DNA of 28,418 nt from assembly GCA_036519295.1 (NCBI GenBank), contig DATDLN010000068.1, forward strand, positions 1 through 28,418, in the 5' to 3' direction. Below, one piece after another: positions 1-5,919 of this stretch. Origin of the DNA: JACVRW01 sp036519295 (GTDB lineage Bacteria; Actinomycetota; Thermoleophilia; Solirubrobacterales; Thermoleophilaceae). A program made the position numbers and the translations under genes. Below the pieces are notes generated by a model. That model was not told the origin of the DNA, ran no database searches, and was given only the letters and a program-made list of their open reading frames with translations. Every line of letters starts with the position of its first letter. The stretch's first letter is position 1.

Positions 1-118
1 CGCGGGCGAGCGCCTCGACGTCCAGCGGCTGCGCGTACTCCCGGTCGATCCGGTCGCGAACGCGGCGCAGCCACGCGAGGTCGCGCAGGTGCTTCGCCGC
101 GGCGGGTCTGCTGGTCAC
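1..118 (-). CDS. AraC-family transcriptional regulator, N-terminal fragment (cut by window edge)
   Basis: The minus strand opens with GTG at 116-118 and stays open to the window edge (39 codons). The protein begins with a basic stretch and reads LRDLAWLRRVRDRIDREYAQ followed by PLDVEALAR. This is the typical start of short actinobacterial AraC/XylS regulators, in which a helix of this kind leads directly into the first helix-turn-helix with no separate sensor domain. The DNA-binding part lies outside the window. The gene lies downstream of a decayed relaxase fragment on the same strand, so it could belong to the flanking chromosome or to the remains of an element. Family call rests on the N-terminal 39 residues only. 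Confidence 0.6.
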   Translation of the reverse strand, partial: MTSRPAAAKHLRDLAWLRRVRDRIDREYAQPLDVEALAR

Positions 119-189
119 CCGCGAAATCGTGCCACATCGCACGGACCAGCGGTCGAGCGCTGACGCGCGTCGCTGGTGCCCGGCGTTAT

Positions 190-556
190 CGGCTCAGGCA
201 GCGGCCGGTGTCGATCTGCTGGTCCCGCCCCGGCCGGCGCGTGACGCTCCGGCTTGTCGTGGTTTGGGCTCGGCGGGCAGCGATGCTCGCTCGCCGGTGG
301 TCGAGACGCTGACCCTGGCTCGCTGGTGCCGGACCGAGTGGGTCGCTCCTGGTGATGTAGTACCGGTCGCGGTAGGCGGCAAGGGTGTGGACCTGATGTT
401 GCCGGGGGCTGGGTCGGCCGGTCCCGGGCCGAGCCGTCGCACCCACGGCTGCTTCTCCTGGACGGCCTGGTCGGCGAGCGCGTCGGCGCGCCGCTCGATG
501 AGGTCGGCCAGATCGGTGAGGGTGCGGCGCATGTCGGCAGGCATCGGTCCGGTGGC
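190..556 (-). pseudogene. Decayed MobF/TrwC-like conjugative relaxase fragment (C-terminal region)
   Basis: On the minus strand one frame (about 556 to 440) reads LADLIERRADALADQAVQEK followed by QPWVRRLGPGPADPA. The continuation, TLAAYRDRYYITRSDPLGP, is in a different frame (about 425 to 350). Joined, these match the C-terminal region typical of long actinobacterial TrwC/TraA-type relaxases, where an ADALADxA..PW...LGPxPADP block is followed by VAAYRDRYxIxxxxPLGP. A stop codon sits just upstream of the first block, the two blocks are out of frame, and neither the relaxase nor the helicase domain is present. It is therefore a scrap, not a gene. It lies about 170 nt beyond the 3' end of tRNA-Ala(CGC), a usual integration site for conjugative elements. 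The family match is from memory of conserved motifs; a protein search would settle it. Confidence 0.6.
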
Positions 557-695
557 TTATAGCTCCCGGCCGGCGTGCAAGCGAGCCCGAAACGGCCTGA
601 ATCCAAGGCAATCCACGGCTGACGCCGCGATTCCAGGCATTAGTGACTGAAATGGAGCGCGATCACTCGCGATATACGGCGATCCGTGGAACGAC

Positions 696-720
696 AGAAG
701 CCGGCATGTAAAGGGCTTCT
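696..720 (-). terminator. Hairpin just past tRNA-Ala(CGC) 3' end
   Basis: A perfect 7-bp inverted repeat, agaagcc at 696-702 and ggcttct at 714-720, has an 11-nt loop. On the minus strand it begins 7 nt after the tRNA 3' end and is followed by TGTCGTTC, a poor T-tract. Its placement suits a tRNA terminator. It could also be a structure at an old attachment site. Confidence 0.4.
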
Positions 721-727
721 CTCGACA

Positions 728-800
728 TGGAGCTAGCCGGACTCGAACCGGCGACCTCCTGGGTGCGATCCAGGCGCTCTCCCAGCTGAGCTATAGCCCC
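728..800 (-). tRNA. tRNA-Ala(CGC)
   Basis: The minus strand gives a 73-nt cloverleaf. Acceptor GGGGCTA pairs with TAGCTCC (one G-U), the D arm is GCTC/GAGC, the anticodon stem is CCTGG/CCAGG with loop ATCGCAC, and the T arm contains GGTTCGAGTCC. The anticodon CGC reads alanine GCG codons. Discriminator base is A and CCA is not encoded. It is oriented opposite to the tRNA-Ala(TGC) at 1641-1713. Its 3' end faces the relaxase remnant, which fits use as an integration site. Confidence 0.96.
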
Positions 801-928
801 GTGGGCGCACCCATGGTAGCGGCGCACTCGACGCCCGACCTCTCGATTCGCGGGAGTCCTTGGTTCCTTCCCGACGACCGCCGGCGCCGTAGCAACCCGT
901 CCAGCCCGCCTCGATAAGGTTCCGCGCG

Positions 929-1597
929 ATGGGCGTGCTCGATGATGCCATCAGGGAGCATCTCGACCTCAAGCGCAAGCACGGCGCGCCGGAGGAAGAG
1001 CTCCGACGCCAGGAGGAGGAGGCGCTCGGGCCGGTACGGCGCGAGGTCGAGCCGCCACGCGAGGAGACGGAAGCCTCGGGCAACGGGGAGCCGCCGGCGG
1101 AGGCGCCGGAGGCTGTCCTCGAGCCGGCCCCGGAGCAGGTGGCCGAGCCTGACCCCGCTCCGTTCGACGGCGAGGCGCCCTCGCGGGGGGCCGAGGCCCG
1201 CGGCGGTGCGCTGGAGTCGTTCGACGACGAGGCGGCGTCCGCCGAGCCCCAAGGCGCCGAGCCGGTCGAACCTGTGGAGGCGATCGAACCGGTCGAGCCG
1301 GTTGAGCCGGTTGAGCCGCAGCCGGAGCCGGAGGGGCCGGAGGAGCCGGAGGTGACCGAGGAGTCAGAGCCCGACCGATTCGACTTCCACCCGGATCGGG
1401 ACGCGGACCGTCCGCTGGAGGGATCGCACCGGTTTGAGCGGGAGTCGGATAGAGCCGAGGACGATGCGGATCTCGAGGAGGAGCCGGAGCAGGCCGGCGA
1501 CGTGCTCGAGGACACCCCGGACTTCCTGGAGGAGACTCCCGAGCATGATCGGCTGTGGTTCGAGCAGAAGCCGCCGCGCGATTTCGACTTCGATTAG
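929..1597 (+). CDS. Acidic low-complexity hypothetical protein
   Basis: A 222-residue protein starts at ATG 929. The first about 35 residues (MGVLDDAIREHLDLKRKHGA and an E/R-rich helix) look structured and amphipathic. The rest is dominated by Glu, Asp, Pro and Ala, including a run of EPVEP-like repeats at about residues 129-145 and a DRFDFHPD segment near 165. The C-terminus (WFEQKPPRDFDFD) is again less repetitive. There is no signal peptide or membrane segment, so it is probably cytosolic and largely disordered after the N-terminal helix. Similar short-helix-plus-acidic-tail proteins occur in actinobacterial genomes without assigned function. No strong Shine-Dalgarno is visible before the ATG. 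A 260-residue Ser-rich open frame on the other strand is a shadow of this gene. It sits alone between two tRNA-Ala genes. Confidence 0.75.
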   Translation: MGVLDDAIREHLDLKRKHGAPEEELRRQEEEALGPVRREVEPPREETEASGNGEPPAEAPEAVLEPAPEQVAEPDPAPFDGEAPSRGAEARGGALESFDDEAASAEPQGAEPVEPVEAIEPVEPVEPVEPQPEPEGPEEPEVTEESEPDRFDFHPDRDADRPLEGSHRFERESDRAEDDADLEEEPEQAGDVLEDTPDFLEETPEHDRLWFEQKPPRDFDFD

Positions 1598-1640
1598 GCC
1601 CGGCCGCCTCCTCGCCGGAGGCCCTACCATTGGCTGTCAC

Positions 1641-1713
1641 GGGGCCATAGCTCAGTTGGGAGAGCACTTGCTTTGCAAGCAAGGGGTCGCCGGTTCGAGT
1701 CCGGCTGGCTCCA
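1641..1713 (+). tRNA. tRNA-Ala(TGC)
   Basis: A 73-nt cloverleaf: acceptor GGGGCCA with TGGCTCC, D arm GCTC/GAGC, anticodon stem CTTGC/GCAAG with loop TTTGCAA, and a T arm with GGTTCGAGTCC. The anticodon TGC reads alanine GCA and wobble codons. CCA is not encoded. It is followed 7 nt later by the ATG of the DUF2255 gene. Its T arm and 3' half are almost identical to those of the oppositely oriented tRNA-Ala(CGC). Confidence 0.96.
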
Positions 1714-1720
1714 TGTCGCA

Positions 1721-2077
1721 ATGAACTGGCCGGATCACGTCGAAGCCGCGCGCGAGGTCGATATCGAGACTCGCCGAGCCGAGGATGCGCCGGCCCACCG
1801 CACGACGATCTGGGCGGTGGTGGAGAACGGCGAGGTCTACATCCGTTCGTGGCGGGGAAGCACCAGTCGCTGGTATCGCGAGGTGACGGCCAATCCGGAG
1901 GCGGTTCTACACGTCGAAGACGAGGCGGTCCCGGTGCGGGCCGTCGCCGCCACCGACCCCGACTCGGTCGAGCGTGCCAGTGCGGGCTATCGGCGGAAAT
2001 ACGCCGACTCGACTGTCATGGAGTCGATGGTGCGCGACGAGATTCTCGACACGACGATCCGGCTCGAGCCCGAGTAG
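1721..2077 (+). CDS. DUF2255 family protein
   Basis: A 118-residue protein starting at ATG 1721; the open frame extends upstream into the tRNA, so that extension was excluded. Family-like features in order are DIETRRAE...HRTTIWAVVENGEVYIRSWRG near residues 15-46, a W-Y-R-E segment, a V-rich strand pair, then D-x-x-x-x-AxAGYRRKY and TTIRLEP at the end. These match DUF2255 (PF10012), small proteins thought to adopt a flavin-reductase-like split barrel; no reaction has been established for the family as far as I know. There is no signal peptide or membrane segment. It begins 7 nt after tRNA-Ala(TGC), so it may be co-transcribed with or read through from the tRNA. Confidence 0.75.
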   Translation: MNWPDHVEAAREVDIETRRAEDAPAHRTTIWAVVENGEVYIRSWRGSTSRWYREVTANPEAVLHVEDEAVPVRAVAATDPDSVERASAGYRRKYADSTVMESMVRDEILDTTIRLEPE

Positions 2078-2227
2078 CCGGGGCCTGCCGGCCCGCCCGG
2101 CTAGACCCTATGGAGTCGGCGCCCGGCTGAGGTAGAACGGTCGGCGCCCCGCGGCAGCGTGTGTCGCGGGCTTGACTGCCTGGGGGCTGGGCCTGCGGGG
2201 TGACCGCATCGTTGGGAGGCGCCGACC

Positions 2228-3313
2228 ATGGCGAACGGTATGCGTTGCGTGGGCCTCGACGTCCACGGCAGGGAGACCCAAGCCGCGGTGCTCGACGAGG
2301 GCACCGGCGAGCTCAGTTATCGCAGGATCCGCGGCCGGCCGCACGAGGTCGTTCCCTATCTTGAGGGGCTCGAGCGCCCCTTCCGGGCCGTCTACGAGGC
2401 GGGGCCGACCGGCTATGGCCTTGCCCGCCGGGCGCGCGAGCGCGGCCTCGACGTCGGGGTCTGCGCGCCCGGGCACATCCTGCGCCGGCGCCAGGACCGG
2501 ATCAAGACCGACCGTCGCGACGCCGAGCGGCTCGCGCGGCTGCTCTGGGCCGGCGAGCTGCGGCTGGTGTTGGTCCCCGAACCGTGGCAGGAGCAGCTGC
2601 GCGACGTGGTCCGCTGCCGCGAGGACCTGCGCGTTGATTTGATGCGCGCCCGGCACCGGATCTCGAAGCTCTGCCTGCGCCGCGAGCGCTACTTCCACGG
2701 CCCCGGCCGCGCCTGGACCCGGCGCCACCGCGACTGGCTCTCGGGACTGCGCTTCCCCGACCGGGCGACCCAGCTCACGCTGTCCGACTACATGCACGCC
2801 CACGACGTGCTGCTCGCCCGCCGCGAGCGCCTCGAGGCGGAGCTGTTCGAGTTGGCGCTCGCCTCGCCGTTCGCGAGCACGGTGCGCAACCTGCGCTGCC
2901 TCAGGGGCATCGACACGCCGTCGGCGGTCGGGCTCTGCTGCGAGGTGCTCGACTTCCACCGCTTCCGGGCCAAGCAGCTCGGGAGCTTCCTGGGGCTCGT
3001 GCCCTCGGAGGACTCGACCGGCGAGGAGCAGCGGCGGGGCTCGATCACCAAGGCCGGCTCCAAGCACGCCCGCCGGCTCCTGGTCGAGGCGGCCTGGCAT
3101 TACCGCCACCACCCCTATATCTCCGACAAGCTGCGCCGCCGCCAACAGGGCTGCGACCCACGCGCGGTCGACATCGCCTGGCGAGCCCAGCGCCGCCTAT
3201 ACCGCCGCTGGCGGCGCCTAGCCGCCGAGCGCGGCAAGCTCGAGACCAAGGTGGCGGTCGCGGTGACACGCGAGCTCAGCTGCTTCTGCTGGGAGATCGC
3301 AACGCTCGGCTGA
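2228..3313 (+). CDS. IS110-family transposase (DEDD recombinase)
   Basis: A full-length 361-residue protein with GGGAGG about 7 nt before ATG 2228. The N-terminal DEDD_Tnp_IS110 (RuvC-like) domain shows the four acidic residues in context: D11 in GLDVH, E57 in VYEAG, D95 and D98 in KTDRRDAERLA. A helical middle (about 125-215) leads to the Transposase_20 domain, with LRGIDTPSAVGLCCEV at about 225-240, FLGLVPSEDSTG at 254-265 and GSITKAGSKHARRLLVEAAW at 271-290. In the family this domain supplies a catalytic serine, and strand exchange is guided by an element-encoded bridge RNA. No frameshift or stop is seen, so the gene looks competent. Base composition is like the neighbours, which suggests transfer within similar high-GC hosts. 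Confidence 0.95.
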   Translation: MANGMRCVGLDVHGRETQAAVLDEGTGELSYRRIRGRPHEVVPYLEGLERPFRAVYEAGPTGYGLARRARERGLDVGVCAPGHILRRRQDRIKTDRRDAERLARLLWAGELRLVLVPEPWQEQLRDVVRCREDLRVDLMRARHRISKLCLRRERYFHGPGRAWTRRHRDWLSGLRFPDRATQLTLSDYMHAHDVLLARRERLEAELFELALASPFASTVRNLRCLRGIDTPSAVGLCCEVLDFHRFRAKQLGSFLGLVPSEDSTGEEQRRGSITKAGSKHARRLLVEAAWHYRHHPYISDKLRRRQQGCDPRAVDIAWRAQRRLYRRWRRLAAERGKLETKVAVAVTRELSCFCWEIATLG

Positions 3314-3614
3314 TGGCAACAACGGCATCACGGCTGCCGGGACGGCCCGGAGCGACGACGGCAACGGCGCAACACGAGGCCGCGTTAGTCCTATGGGCAG
3401 CCACCGCATCGCGGTGGTGGCGCCCGCTCCTAGACGGCGCGCCCGCGACGAACAACGGTCTTGGGGTAGCCAGCCCCCGAATTTCAGTCTGACCGGAGGC
3501 GGTCGCCAAAGCCGTCGCCCCCGGGCCGCGCCCGGAGCCGTGGCGTAACGCAGTCAGCGAGTCCAACCCAGCCGGGGGGACCACTCCTGCCGGGTCGACA
3601 AACCGGGCTCCATA
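3314..3614 (+). ncRNA. Structured non-coding tail of the IS110 element; candidate bridge RNA
   Basis: No gene lies in these 301 nt. Visible structure includes a perfect hairpin ccaccgc-atc-gcggtgg at 3401-3417. A second, compound hairpin has cggtc (3456-3460) paired with gaccg (3491-3495) enclosing gggg (3463-3466) paired with cccc, with an unpaired stretch gaatttcagtct on one side only. Paired stems with large internal loops downstream of the recombinase gene are what is known for IS1111-group bridge RNAs. The assignment is an inference; no covariation could be tested and the target- and donor-binding loops were not identified. Confidence 0.35.
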
Positions 3615-4661
3615 TCAGGACTGCGCGAACGCCGCGTCGAGAAGCTTCGGCGCCTGCCTCGAGGGATCCCGGGAGCCCAGGAGCACCACGCCCAGCGTTC
3701 GGCCGTCGCGGCGGACCACACCCACGAAACAGCGTCCGGCGGCAGACGTATAGCCCGTCTTGAGCCCGATCGTGCCTCGGTAGCCCAAGCGCATCAGAGG
3801 GTTGTGGCCGGTCAGGAAGAGCTTCCCGCCTTTGATCGGGAAGTGGAAGGCCACCTGCCGCCGACGGACGATGCGCCTGATGCGGCGCTTCGACATCGCC
3901 AGGCGCGTCGTCACTGCGAGATCGCGCGCGCAGGAGCGGTTGCCGTTCTCGAGCCCGTGCGCGGAGGCGAAATGGGTGCAGCTGAGCCCCCAGGCGCGAG
4001 CGCGGCGGTTCATGGCGCGCACGAAACGTCGCTGGCTGCCGGATACGTGCACGGCGAGGGCGATCGCAGCGTCGTTGCCGGAGACGATAAGGAGCCCGTT
4101 CAGCAGCGTCTCGAGCCGGACTCGCTTGCCGCGCGGAAGCAGCCCGACGGCCTGGCCGGTGTAGTGGAGCGCCGCCGGGGTGATGCGGACGGGCTCGTTT
4201 GGCCGGGTCCGGTCGACCACCAGCAGGGCGGTCATGATCTTCGTGAGGCTGGCCATCGGGACAGAGAGCAGCGGCCGGCGGCGCCAGAGGACCTCGCCGG
4301 TTCGGACGTCGAACACGAGCCCGGCGCGCGGCGGGCGGCGCAGGTCGACGTGGAAGGCATCGACGCCGTCGAGCGGTACGTCCGGGACGGGCGAATGCAC
4401 GGCCGGCGCCGGCACCGCGGCCTGCGGGGGGACGGAAGGCGCAGGCGGCGCGCCGGCGGCCAGCGGCGCCGCGGATATTCCGGAGGAGCCGTCCTCGACC
4501 CCGAACGAGAAGTAGGCGGCCGCCGCCACCGCGACCGGAGCGAGAAGGAGCGTGGCTATGACGGCCGCGGCTGCCCGCCGGCGTCGCCTTCGGCGCCTGC
4601 GCCCATCCGACAGCACGCGCCGGTGGCTTCCCGGCAAGGGAGCCGGTTCCCGCCTACTCAT
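3615..4661 (-). CDS. D-alanyl-D-alanine carboxypeptidase (peptidase S11)
   Basis: A 348-residue penicillin-binding-type serine peptidase that would trim the terminal D-Ala from peptidoglycan stem peptides outside the membrane. A run of about ten Arg (21-29) precedes one hydrophobic segment at about 30-53, a signal anchor. A Pro/Ala-rich linker runs to about residue 95. The catalytic domain carries S138-L-T-K141 (SxxK), S194-G-N196 (SxN) and K301-T-G303 (KTG), all three active-site motifs. Length and motif order match DacF-like S11 enzymes; the C-terminal accessory domain of larger PBP5 proteins is missing. The ATG at 4659-4661 overlaps the end of the 59-residue membrane protein gene by 8 nt, so the two are probably translationally coupled. 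The IS110 element ends next to its stop codon. Confidence 0.92.
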   Translation of the reverse strand: MSRREPAPLPGSHRRVLSDGRRRRRRRRRAAAAVIATLLLAPVAVAAAAYFSFGVEDGSSGISAAPLAAGAPPAPSVPPQAAVPAPAVHSPVPDVPLDGVDAFHVDLRRPPRAGLVFDVRTGEVLWRRRPLLSVPMASLTKIMTALLVVDRTRPNEPVRITPAALHYTGQAVGLLPRGKRVRLETLLNGLLIVSGNDAAIALAVHVSGSQRRFVRAMNRRARAWGLSCTHFASAHGLENGNRSCARDLAVTTRLAMSKRRIRRIVRRRQVAFHFPIKGGKLFLTGHNPLMRLGYRGTIGLKTGYTSAAGRCFVGVVRRDGRTLGVVLLGSRDPSRQAPKLLDAAFAQS

Positions 4662-4833
4662 CGGGCGGCGCCGAGGACAGCGCGCCCAGCACTCCGAAGC
4701 CGAGCAGCGCGAGAACGATGAAAGAGACGATCACCAGAATGTCCACACCATCATCCACCGCCACAGAGATCGTCAAGGCGGCGAGCAGGCAAATCAGCGC
4801 GAGGCTCCCTACGAGCGCCACCGTTCTCGCCAT
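4654..4833 (-). CDS. Small two-helix membrane protein (59 aa)
   Basis: A short minus-strand frame from ATG 4831-4833 encodes 59 residues: a hydrophobic segment at about 5-26 (VALVGSLALICLLAALTISV), an acidic turn DDGVD, and a second hydrophobic segment at about 31-53, ending SSAPPDE. It is therefore an integral membrane hairpin. Its ATG overlaps the TGA of the rhomboid gene by one base (TGATG) and its end overlaps the start of the carboxypeptidase gene. These overlaps and the membrane-type composition support a real gene. I recognise no family; a partner of the rhomboid or the carboxypeptidase is possible from context only. Confidence 0.6.
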   Translation of the reverse strand: MARTVALVGSLALICLLAALTISVAVDDGVDILVIVSFIVLALLGFGVLGALSSAPPDE

Positions 4834-5609
4834 CAGTAGACCGGGATACGGCGCTGCGAGTCGTAGTCCTCGTGAATGCGGTTGGCGAACGCCTTGATCA
4901 CGACTAGGCCGAAGATGAAGCCGCCGATGTGGGCGAAGTAGGCAACCCCGCCGCCGCCCTCCACCACCGGCTGGCTGAAGGCGGGAAGGAGCTGCAACAG
5001 GAACCAGAGACCCAGTACTACGAGGGCGGGCAGCTCGATGATCGTGAAGATGATGATGATGAAGATCAGCGTGATCACGCGCGCGCGGGGATAGAGAATC
5101 GCGTATCCACCGAGTACGGCCGCGATGGCCCCGCTGGCGCCCACGGTCGGAACCGTGGAGCCGGTGTCCATCAGGACCTGCGCAAGCAGGGCCGCGACGC
5201 CGCCGAGGAGGTAGAAGGCGGCGAAGCGCCAGCGGCTCATCGAGTCCTCGATGTTGTTGCCGAAGATCCAAAGGAAGAGCATGTTCCCGCCCAGGTGAAG
5301 CAGGCTCCCGTGCATGAACATCGAGGTGAACACGGTGACCCACCAGGGCGGCTGATCGGGCGCCGGGCCGGTAACGCCCGGCTGGCCCTCGCAGACGATC
5401 TGGCCGTTCGTGGCCACGCCGCACTCGTCCCCCGGATGTGAGATCTCGTACGGGATCGCCCCGTACTCGATCACTCGTTCGTTGCCCTTGTCGCCGAGGC
5501 TCCAGAGCCCCTGCTCGAAGACGAAGTAGACGATCACGCAGGCGGCGATGATCGCCACCGTGAGGACCGGGAAGCGCCGGGTGGGGATGTCGTCCTTCAG
5601 CGGAAACAC
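4833..5609 (-). CDS. Rhomboid-family intramembrane serine protease
   Basis: A 258-residue polytopic membrane protein from GTG 5607-5609. It begins with MFPLKDDIPTRRFPVLT and a first membrane segment at about 15-32. An extracytoplasmic loop with two cysteines (C63, C73) follows, then HGSLLHLGGNMLFLWIFGNN at 100-119 (H105, N109, oxyanion region), the nucleophile motif GASG at 157-160 (S159) and the catalytic histidine H227 in AHIGGFIFGL. These match active rhomboids, which cut membrane proteins within the bilayer. The conserved early part with PLKDD(I/N)P is common in bacterial GlpG-like rhomboids lacking an N-terminal cytoplasmic domain. It is the first gene of a minus-strand trio; only about 17 nt separate its start from the divergent start at 5627, so both promoters must be compact or lie inside coding DNA. 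Substrate unknown. Confidence 0.93.
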   Translation of the reverse strand: MFPLKDDIPTRRFPVLTVAIIAACVIVYFVFEQGLWSLGDKGNERVIEYGAIPYEISHPGDECGVATNGQIVCEGQPGVTGPAPDQPPWWVTVFTSMFMHGSLLHLGGNMLFLWIFGNNIEDSMSRWRFAAFYLLGGVAALLAQVLMDTGSTVPTVGASGAIAAVLGGYAILYPRARVITLIFIIIIFTIIELPALVVLGLWFLLQLLPAFSQPVVEGGGGVAYFAHIGGFIFGLVVIKAFANRIHEDYDSQRRIPVY

Positions 5610-5626
5610 GCGACCCGCGAGCCATA

Positions 5627-5713
5627 ATGGCGGATGCCATGACAGGTAGGACGGCGCACCCGTACGTCGACCTGGACGTCATTGACGCGCGCGCTCCGCG
5701 GGTGAACCAGGCC
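5627..5713 (+). pseudogene. N-terminal remnant of a DUF4395-type membrane protein
   Basis: From ATG 5627 the frame reads 29 codons containing AHPYVDLDVIDARAPRVNQA, then goes directly into bases that make sense only in the frame of the following thioredoxin-fold gene. DxxxIDARAPRxNQA is, from memory, the beginning of DUF4395 membrane proteins, which in actinobacteria often precede a small thioredoxin-like gene. The membrane helices and cysteine region expected next are absent. This suggests a deletion joined the first codons of a DUF4395 gene to the second gene. The family call is moderate because only about 20 residues remain. Confidence 0.4.
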
Positions 5714-5727
5714 TCGGGGGCGGCGTC

Positions 5728-5919
5728 GTGGAGTTCACGCACCCGCTGTGTTCCGAGTGCCGGGACTGGCAGGAGCGACTCGCGCTCGAGGGGCGGTCCC
5801 CCCTGCTGGTCGATGTCTCGAAGCGCCTGGAGCTCGCGCGCAAGTACGGCGTCGCGGTCGTGCCCACCATCGTCGCAGTGCACGCCGACGGCACTGTCGT
5901 GGAGCGACTCGCCCCCTAG
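5728..5919 (+). CDS. Small thioredoxin-fold protein with CSEC motif
   Basis: A 63-residue protein from GTG 5728 (the frame is sensible a few codons further upstream, GGVVEFTHP). It has MEFTHPLCSECRDWQERL with a CxxC pair (C8, C11), then LLVDVSKRLELARKYGV and the cis-proline strand VVPTIVAVHADGTVVERL. This order is the minimal thioredoxin/glutaredoxin fold: redox CxxC at the start of helix 1 and cis-Pro opposite. It would act as a cytosolic thiol-disulfide carrier. Shorter than ordinary thioredoxin (about 105 residues) but close to the size of truncated glutaredoxin-like proteins. Its original 5' end may have been lost in the junction at about 5714-5720. The stop overlaps the end of the convergent kelch gene. 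Confidence 0.65.
   Translation: MEFTHPLCSECRDWQERLALEGRSPLLVDVSKRLELARKYGVAVVPTIVAVHADGTVVERLAP

Larger units (their letters stand above)
2107..3614 (+). mobile_element. IS110-family insertion sequence (boundaries tentative)
   Basis: The element is recognised from its intact recombinase gene. The ends are not fixed by the sequence alone. A 7-bp inverted match, tatggag at 2109-2115 and ctccata at 3608-3614, would give an element of about 1.5 kb with a short 5' and a 301-nt 3' non-coding arm, like IS1111-group members. An alternative is a direct repeat, tagaccctatgg at 2103-2113 and tagtcctatgg at 3386-3396, giving about 1.3 kb. IS110 elements do not make classical long inverted repeats or target duplications, so neither can be chosen without comparison to an empty site. 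The right end lies against the stop codon of the D,D-carboxypeptidase gene. Confidence 0.55.

Noticed and set aside
733..1515. Long Ser/Gly-rich open frame on the minus strand opposite the acidic protein gene
   Set aside because: It mirrors the Glu/Pro codon repeats of the plus-strand gene, reads through tRNA-Ala(CGC) and resembles no family.
2108..3145. 345-codon open frame on the minus strand under the transposase
   Set aside because: Antisense shadow caused by high third-position GC; no recognisable domain, while the plus strand has a complete IS110 recombinase.
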